This document shows, in pieces, positions 13,126 through 18,141 of a DNA stretch of 18,141 bases. This DNA comes from JAGLSB01 sp023135955 (lineage in GTDB: Bacteria; Bacteroidota; Bacteroidia; Bacteroidales; GCA-2748055): positions 1-18,141 of the forward strand of contig DAOVIO010000075.1 of the NCBI GenBank assembly GCA_030673645.1, read 5' to 3'. Made by a program: the position numbers and the translations under genes. Position 1 is the stretch's first letter. The number at the start of each line of letters is the position of its first letter. Under the pieces are notes generated by a model. It was given only the letters and a program-made list of their open reading frames with translations, was not told the origin of the DNA and searched no databases.

Positions 13126-14736
13126 ATGAAAAAACTATTTCTATTTCTGCTTTTCACTATTGTTATATTATCATCGGAACTCAATGCTCAAATTGATGAT
13201 TATTCGCTGGTAATGGAGGAAGTAAATATTGAAAGTTTACCTGGGGTGCAATCTTTCGCAGTTGGTCAGGTTGAAGGAAAATGGCTTATAGCAGGGGGGA
13301 GGATTGAAGGTCTTCATCTTATCCAGCCTTTTACATCATTTGCAGATAACTTAAGCAACAAGAACTTAATAGTAGTTGATCCGGTAAGTAAGGAAACATG
13401 GACAGCCCCATTAACGTCCCTGTCAGTTAGTTTGCAGGAGCAATTGAGCTCTACAAATTGCAACTTTTTTCAAGAGGGAAACACTTTATATTTTTTAGGG
13501 GGTTATGGTTACAGTTCGACTGCAGCTGATCATGTTACTTATGATAAGCTCACAGCCATAAAGCTTGAAGAAGTAATAAATGCTATCATAAACAATGAAC
13601 CTTTCGCTGCTTATTTCAGACAAATATCTGATCCACAATTTGCCGTAACAGGTTGCCATCTGGAAAAAATTTATGATACTTATTATTTAACGGGGGGGAA
13701 TAGATTTGATGGCAGATATAATCCAAATAACAATTCTTCTTTTACGCAGGCTTATACTGATCAGGTAAGAAAATTTCATATTGAAGATGACGGTACTAAC
13801 CTTTCTGTCACACATCTGACCCCATATACTGACTCAGAAAATTTGCACAGACGCGATTATAATGTTACTGCTCAAATAATGCCGGATGGTAAGCAAGGCT
13901 TAACAGCATTCTCAGGAGTTTTCCAGATCGGTGTTAATTTACCTTTTCTAAATTGTGTAAATATTGATAGTGCCGGATATACAGTAAACAATGATTTTTC
14001 ACAATATTATAATCACTATCACTGTGCTAATATCCCAATATACGATGCTTTAAAAAATGAGATGCACACTATATTTTTTGGTGGAATTGCTCAATATTTT
14101 GATCTTAATGGAGTGCTTACACAGGACGATAATGTACCCTTTGTTAAGACAATTGCACGGGTAAGCAGGAATTCTCAAGGAGTAATGACGGAACATAAAT
14201 TATCAATTGAAATGCCTGGATTATTAGGGGCAAGTTCAGAGTTTATTCCCAATACTCAGCTTGAACATTATGAAAATGAAGTAATTAAGTTAAATTCTTT
14301 TAATGAGGACTCCAATTTCCTAGGTTACATTTTTGGAGGCATTTCAAGTACTGCGGAAAATATATTTTTCATTAATGATGGCACACAGAGTTCTGCTACA
14401 AACAAGATATTTAAAGTGTATTTAGTGAAAAATGAGGCTGTGAGCGTTTCCAGATTAAATCCACAGAGTATTGGAACTTTAAAAATGCAGATTTATCCAA
14501 ATCCTGTTGAAGATGAGCTCAAGATAAAATATAATCTGGATCAAAAATTGGATGTAGATATTATCATTAGAGATTTAAGTGGGAAGAAGCTCTATGAAGA
14601 GAATTATATTGACAAAGAAGCTGGAGAGCATTTATTTATTAAATCTGTTAACGACATTGGTGAGAGTGGAATATACATAATAAAAATACAAACAGCTTTT
14701 GAGAGTGCTACGCAAAAACTAATTTTAACAAAGTAA
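13126..14736 (+). CDS. secreted kelch-like beta-propeller protein with T9SS sorting domain
   Basis: A 536-residue protein with signal peptide MKKLFLFLLFTIVILSSELNAQ. Residues ~30-435 have kelch-type blades with Gly-Gly turns: KWLIAGGRIEG (52-62), TLYFLGGYGYSS (120-131), TYYLTGGNRFDGRY (185-198), TIFFGGIAQYF (315-325) and GYIFGGISSTAENI (400-413). Residues ~453-536 are a type A T9SS C-terminal domain: MQIYPNPVEDELKIKYNL, IIIRDLSGKKLYEE, SGIYIIKIQT and a terminal QKLILTK. It should be exported by Sec and then secreted, or fixed to the cell surface, by the type IX system, which is encoded elsewhere. No catalytic site was recognised; the propeller may bind glycans or proteins. Fold assignment is moderate; the T9SS tag is certain. 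Confidence 0.85.
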   Translation: MKKLFLFLLFTIVILSSELNAQIDDYSLVMEEVNIESLPGVQSFAVGQVEGKWLIAGGRIEGLHLIQPFTSFADNLSNKNLIVVDPVSKETWTAPLTSLSVSLQEQLSSTNCNFFQEGNTLYFLGGYGYSSTAADHVTYDKLTAIKLEEVINAIINNEPFAAYFRQISDPQFAVTGCHLEKIYDTYYLTGGNRFDGRYNPNNNSSFTQAYTDQVRKFHIEDDGTNLSVTHLTPYTDSENLHRRDYNVTAQIMPDGKQGLTAFSGVFQIGVNLPFLNCVNIDSAGYTVNNDFSQYYNHYHCANIPIYDALKNEMHTIFFGGIAQYFDLNGVLTQDDNVPFVKTIARVSRNSQGVMTEHKLSIEMPGLLGASSEFIPNTQLEHYENEVIKLNSFNEDSNFLGYIFGGISSTAENIFFINDGTQSSATNKIFKVYLVKNEAVSVSRLNPQSIGTLKMQIYPNPVEDELKIKYNLDQKLDVDIIIRDLSGKKLYEENYIDKEAGEHLFIKSVNDIGESGIYIIKIQTAFESATQKLILTK

Positions 14737-14885
14737 TGAAGTTTTTGGATGCTGGATTTGGATATACTTCAGTGCTAAATCACTTTTTTTAAGATTTTTC
14801 TTATTATTGTATCACATGATTACTGAAGCCCTTGTGTGATATTATTAGTGTTTATTATTGAGATTAGTTATATTTATGTTCCAAT

Positions 14886-14913
14886 TTGAATCGATTATTT
14901 TGCTTTAACTTTA
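14886..14913 (+). promoter_or_regulatory. probable promoter of the 466-residue unknown protein
   Basis: TTG at 14886-14888 (within ATTTG) and TAACTTTA at 14906-14913, spaced by 17 bases. The -7 box differs from TAnnTTTG only at its last base. It lies 18 bases before the ATG at 14932. Confidence 0.4.
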
Positions 14914-14931
14914 TACCAGAATTTATTTACC

Positions 14932-16332
14932 ATGAGAATAAAGTACATCATTATAGCACTTTGTTTATTTTGGACTACTCAGTTGTTTAGTCAACAAACC
15001 CCAACCCTTTTTAAAGCAAGTTCGTTTAGTGAAGCCTACTTTAATCCGGTTTATCAGGAACTTAAACAGCGGAAAGCAAATAATCAATTTTTGTCTGATA
15101 AGGAAAATAAATGGTTAGAACTTTATCAGAGTTATATAGATGATTATTTCAATTTGCTTAATCAAAATCAGCAAACTTTATTTCATGAAAAGAGAACTGC
15201 TATTGAGTTTAATAAGGATGCTATAATTTCTAATGAAACAGAAAAAACAGAAGCTTTCACTACAGAAAAAAATGAACGAGATACAGAGTTGCTTTTAGGG
15301 CATATATTATTTTCAGGAGTATCGGGAATTGTTTATGGGGTTCAAATGAATTACATATTTGATATTGAGAGTTACACTTCCAGTGCCGGACTTACAATGT
15401 TACTCTCCGGTGGCAGTATGTTAATACCTGTTTTCTCACCTCGCTACGATCATATTAATGCAAACTCTCTTTGGTTAAGAGCGCATGGTAAAACAATGGG
15501 CGGTTTGTACGGTTATTTTTTCTCTGCTGCACTTTTTGGCGATAATATATTTGAAACCTATGATTATTCTGGATATGACTATATTGAAAATAGAAATAAA
15601 AAACCATTTGCATTAACTATGAGTTTGCTAAGTAGTGTTTCATTAGGGCACTTAGGTTTTTATCTAGGGAATAACAAATCATGGACCGACGGTAGAATTG
15701 CTACATACCAATATTATGGATATGCATTGCCTGCATTATCAACAGGTTTGTACTATAGTTTTACCGAATCTAGTGATATTAGGGATTATGGGATGTTAAT
15801 TTCAGCCTCGGTACCTCTGGGGTATTACGCAGCTCATCAGTTGGCCAATAAAATTGAATATACACGGGGCGATATGACGGCAATAATAAACAACTCAGTT
15901 ATTGGTGGAATGGTTGGTGCCAGCGTATTGGCCTATGGCGATTTTAATTCTTCCAAAGCTCTTCTCTGGCCAATTGCAGGAGGAGTATTAGGTTCATTTA
16001 CCGGTCATTATACTTATAAAAGCTTTCATATAAGCCGGCAAGAGGGAAGAAGACTTAATTACGCAACTATCGGGGGTGGTTTAATTGGCTTGGGAGTTAC
16101 TTTTTTAGCTGACCCTGAAGAAGGGGGAACATATTTTTTGGTTCCTGCATTATTTGGAGCTATCGGTTATGGATCATTATTAAAATATTATTACAAGCAA
16201 CCAAGGTTTACAAGTATAAGTAAATATGGTGATAATATTGATTTCTCAATACATCCTGAAAGTTTTATAATAAATAAGCATTTGCCAGCCTATGCTCAGG
16301 CACCCTTATTTAGTATGCGAATTAGATTATAA
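14932..16332 (+). CDS. unrecognised exported protein with repeated glycine-rich hydrophobic segments
   Basis: A 466-residue protein with a signal peptide (MRIKYIIIALCLFWTTQLFSQ). Residues ~22-118 are polar and helical (YQELKQRKANNQF, KTEAFTTEKNERDTE). From ~119 on, 10 or so hydrophobic, glycine-rich segments alternate with short polar, Tyr-rich loops: LLLGHILFSGVSGIVYGV, GLTMLLSGGSMLIPVF, GKTMGGLYGYFFSAALFG, NNSVIGGMVGASVLAYG, WPIAGGVLGSFTGHYTYK, YATIGGGLIGLGVTFLAD and LFGAIGYGSLLKYYYK. The GG/GxxxG spacing resembles glycine-zipper membrane helices, but the C-terminal FSMRIRL and Tyr-rich loops would also suit an outer-membrane protein. I do not recognise the family and give no function. It has its own promoter-like site and converges with the peptidase gene, with only 11 bases between the stops. 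Confidence 0.6.
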   Translation: MRIKYIIIALCLFWTTQLFSQQTPTLFKASSFSEAYFNPVYQELKQRKANNQFLSDKENKWLELYQSYIDDYFNLLNQNQQTLFHEKRTAIEFNKDAIISNETEKTEAFTTEKNERDTELLLGHILFSGVSGIVYGVQMNYIFDIESYTSSAGLTMLLSGGSMLIPVFSPRYDHINANSLWLRAHGKTMGGLYGYFFSAALFGDNIFETYDYSGYDYIENRNKKPFALTMSLLSSVSLGHLGFYLGNNKSWTDGRIATYQYYGYALPALSTGLYYSFTESSDIRDYGMLISASVPLGYYAAHQLANKIEYTRGDMTAIINNSVIGGMVGASVLAYGDFNSSKALLWPIAGGVLGSFTGHYTYKSFHISRQEGRRLNYATIGGGLIGLGVTFLADPEEGGTYFLVPALFGAIGYGSLLKYYYKQPRFTSISKYGDNIDFSIHPESFIINKHLPAYAQAPLFSMRIRL

Positions 16333-16343
16333 AAATAGCGTAT

Positions 16344-18110
16344 TTAGTCTTTTTTCATATTATACCTTGCTACAGGATATCTGTTAAGTGTTTTTTCTGA
16401 ATACTTTGATTTTTCATAAATGAACCGGAGTTGGGCATAATGATTAGAAGCGAATTCAGGATCATCTTTTTTTCTTTTTTCAAATTCTAACAATAGTTTT
16501 GGGTTATTTGCCAGAATTTCTTCGGCTTTTTCGTCAAATACATAAGGCGAAAAGTATTCCTTTCGTGATAGAATGGCATCGAAAAAATTCCAGTTGAAGA
16601 AGGAATCTTCACCTTCAGGTTCCAAAACCTGAATAATATATTCATTAGCAAGCTGATTTGTTGGAATAAAATAATCTCCTTGTAAAAAGGGCAGGATGCC
16701 TGTAGTTTTTTCTACAATGGTATTGCTATGTTTATAATGACCATTATATGCATTTGGGGAAGTTTCATAATCCTTGATGTAATAGTATTCAACTTCCAGT
16801 AAGGTGTCATTTTTAAGTCTGGTCATTTCAACTCCATTTAATTTCAATCGGTCGACAACTTCGATCCAGGCTTGAGGTAGAATATAAAAATCTGGTTTCT
16901 CTACTTTCTTAGCTGCTTTATATTGCGTGTAGTTTTTTATTTCTTTCTCCCATGGACTATTCCTGTCAAAATAGTAGGTTTCTTGTCCGGTTACATCACT
17001 AATCCTGTATTTAAGTTCATAGCCCTTGAAGTTTATTTTTTCATAATATGTGGTATCCAGCTCCCAGCTTAACACGAAATTCTTTTTTATGCGGATGTTT
17101 TCCTTCGCCAGCTTTCTCAGGCTCTGAATTTCCGGGGCATTCTCGGAGAGGTATTGAGAAGTGCTTTTAATGAAATGAAAAGTAGATAAAACTCTATCTT
17201 CATACTCTTTGAACATATGTGTTTCAAGGATGAATCCGATGGTGTTAAATAGTGATGTGTAACCGGTTGTATATCTTGGATAATCCATCCCGGCCACAAT
17301 TCCATTTTTAGGATTACGTTTATCCAAACTCAGGACATAAGGGATGCACTCATAGGAAGATTCTTTCATCATGATTTCCATTTCAGGCAGCATTCTTTCA
17401 TAAAGGTATTCGCTTAGGCCTGGATCAAGTTTATCTTTTTGAGTAGTTATTACGGTCATTGTATGCTGATAATCAGATCCATTTGAGGTGTGCGTATCAA
17501 GGAGTATATCAGGATCCCAGTCTCTCACGATTTTAACAAATGAGCGTCCATTTTTTGTGTCGAGTTTAATAAAATCACGATTCAGGTCCATATATATCGC
17601 GTTGCCCCTAAAGCCATGTTCAATTGGTCCATTTTGATTAGCGCGATGGAATTTTCCCCGGTTCAATGTTCCTCCTACATTCAAAATAGGTATAATAGCT
17701 ATAACGGTATTATCCAGTATCTCTTGATATTCTTCTTTCTTTTGCAATACTTCCAATGCAAATTTTGCACTGGCATCAATACCACAGGGCTCCCCCGGAT
17801 GGATTCCGTTATTGATAAGTAAAACAGATAAACCTTTTTCCTTGATCGAAACAGGATCGAAGTCACCATCACCGGATATGATGAATAGGTGTATGGGTTT
17901 TCCGGAATCACTTTCCCCGGCTATCGTAAGCTTACATGACTGGTAGCTGTCCTCCAGGAACTGGTAAAACATGATGGTTTCTTTCCAGGTGGGGGTTTGA
18001 TTTTGCTCATAATTAAGCTTTGGTTGAGAAAGTAATCTAGCGTTTGTGAAAACGACAAACATGAAAGATAAAAGGAAGAATAATTTGAAATATTTGCTCT
18101 CTTTCTGCAT
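16344..18110 (-). CDS. exported M14-family zinc carboxypeptidase
   Basis: A 588-residue protein on the minus strand. The N-terminus (FKLFFLLSFMFVVFTNARLLSQ) is a signal peptide, so it acts in the periplasm or outside. The M14 catalytic domain spans ~45-325. Zinc ligands are H104 and E107 in NNGIHPGEPCG, and H207 in LLDTHTSNGSDYQHT. The substrate-carboxylate residues N177-R178 are in YMDLNRDF, and the general base is E296 in GFILETHMFK. All catalytic residues are present. Residues ~330-588 are a C-terminal extension (about 250 residues) found in large Bacteroidota M14 peptidases; its function is not known to me. It should remove residues from the C-terminus of peptides or cleave amide bonds in cell-wall-like peptides. 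The gene is convergent with its left neighbour; 31 bases of upstream sequence remain in the window and show no clear promoter. Confidence 0.9.
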   Translation of the reverse strand: MQKESKYFKLFFLLSFMFVVFTNARLLSQPKLNYEQNQTPTWKETIMFYQFLEDSYQSCKLTIAGESDSGKPIHLFIISGDGDFDPVSIKEKGLSVLLINNGIHPGEPCGIDASAKFALEVLQKKEEYQEILDNTVIAIIPILNVGGTLNRGKFHRANQNGPIEHGFRGNAIYMDLNRDFIKLDTKNGRSFVKIVRDWDPDILLDTHTSNGSDYQHTMTVITTQKDKLDPGLSEYLYERMLPEMEIMMKESSYECIPYVLSLDKRNPKNGIVAGMDYPRYTTGYTSLFNTIGFILETHMFKEYEDRVLSTFHFIKSTSQYLSENAPEIQSLRKLAKENIRIKKNFVLSWELDTTYYEKINFKGYELKYRISDVTGQETYYFDRNSPWEKEIKNYTQYKAAKKVEKPDFYILPQAWIEVVDRLKLNGVEMTRLKNDTLLEVEYYYIKDYETSPNAYNGHYKHSNTIVEKTTGILPFLQGDYFIPTNQLANEYIIQVLEPEGEDSFFNWNFFDAILSRKEYFSPYVFDEKAEEILANNPKLLLEFEKRKKDDPEFASNHYAQLRFIYEKSKYSEKTLNRYPVARYNMKKD

Positions 18111-18141
18111 AACTGATTTATGAATTAAATATTCTATATAA

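Noticed and set aside
1..18141. CRISPR array, rRNA or tRNA genes, transposase or integrase genes
   Set aside because: Looked for and not seen; the only repeats are the palindromic pair, the heptamers and the attC-like element.

Overview
The window looks like chromosomal DNA from a member of the Bacteroidota, probably an anaerobic or facultative environmental lineage. The signs are: low GC, almost no Shine-Dalgarno sites, promoter boxes of the TTTG / TAnnTTTG type, a type IX secretion (T9SS) C-terminal sorting domain, many signal peptides ending in ...AQ or ...SQ, and intergenic GC-rich palindromic repeats typical of this phylum. The genus cannot be named from the sequence.

Layout. (1) 1-2011: the 3' end of a gene for an acyltransferase/linear-amide-hydrolase-like enzyme with an Fn3-type tail, a small outer-membrane beta-barrel protein, and a pentapeptide-repeat protein that starts two bases after it. 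(2) 2143-5199: a nitrite-ammonification locus with an exported DsrE-family protein, a 3' remnant of a beta-barrel (alginate-export type) gene, then nrfH and nrfA, closed by a clear intrinsic terminator. (3) 5239-10739: a regulated trans-envelope transport locus. A promoter drives a two-gene unit (small two-helix membrane protein + TetR regulator). It is followed by an MMPL/RND permease, a periplasmic LolA-like lipid-carrier protein and a DUF1302-like outer-membrane barrel. The same inverted repeat (GTTAGT-N8-AYTAAC) lies on the TetR promoter and just before the permease start, which suggests that the TetR protein controls both. (4) 10740-12103: an accessory-looking patch with degenerate heptamer repeats, a small lipoprotein gene, a 130-nt attC-like (integron cassette-type) inverted repeat and a 5'-truncated TPR gene. 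(5) 12157-18141: an exported alpha/beta-hydrolase, a secreted kelch-like protein with a T9SS tag, a large unrecognised glycine-rich secreted/membrane protein, and a convergent gene for an exported M14 zinc carboxypeptidase.

How the genes fit together. NrfH takes electrons from the quinol pool and passes them to pentaheme NrfA, which reduces nitrite to ammonium in the periplasm. The permease, LolA-like protein and barrel form a plausible inner membrane - periplasm - outer membrane route for a hydrophobic (lipid-like) substrate under TetR control. The right-hand genes fit extracellular or envelope degradation of esters and peptides. The points most worth checking are the shared TetR operator with the complete transport set, the attC-like element without a visible integrase, and the two gene remnants.
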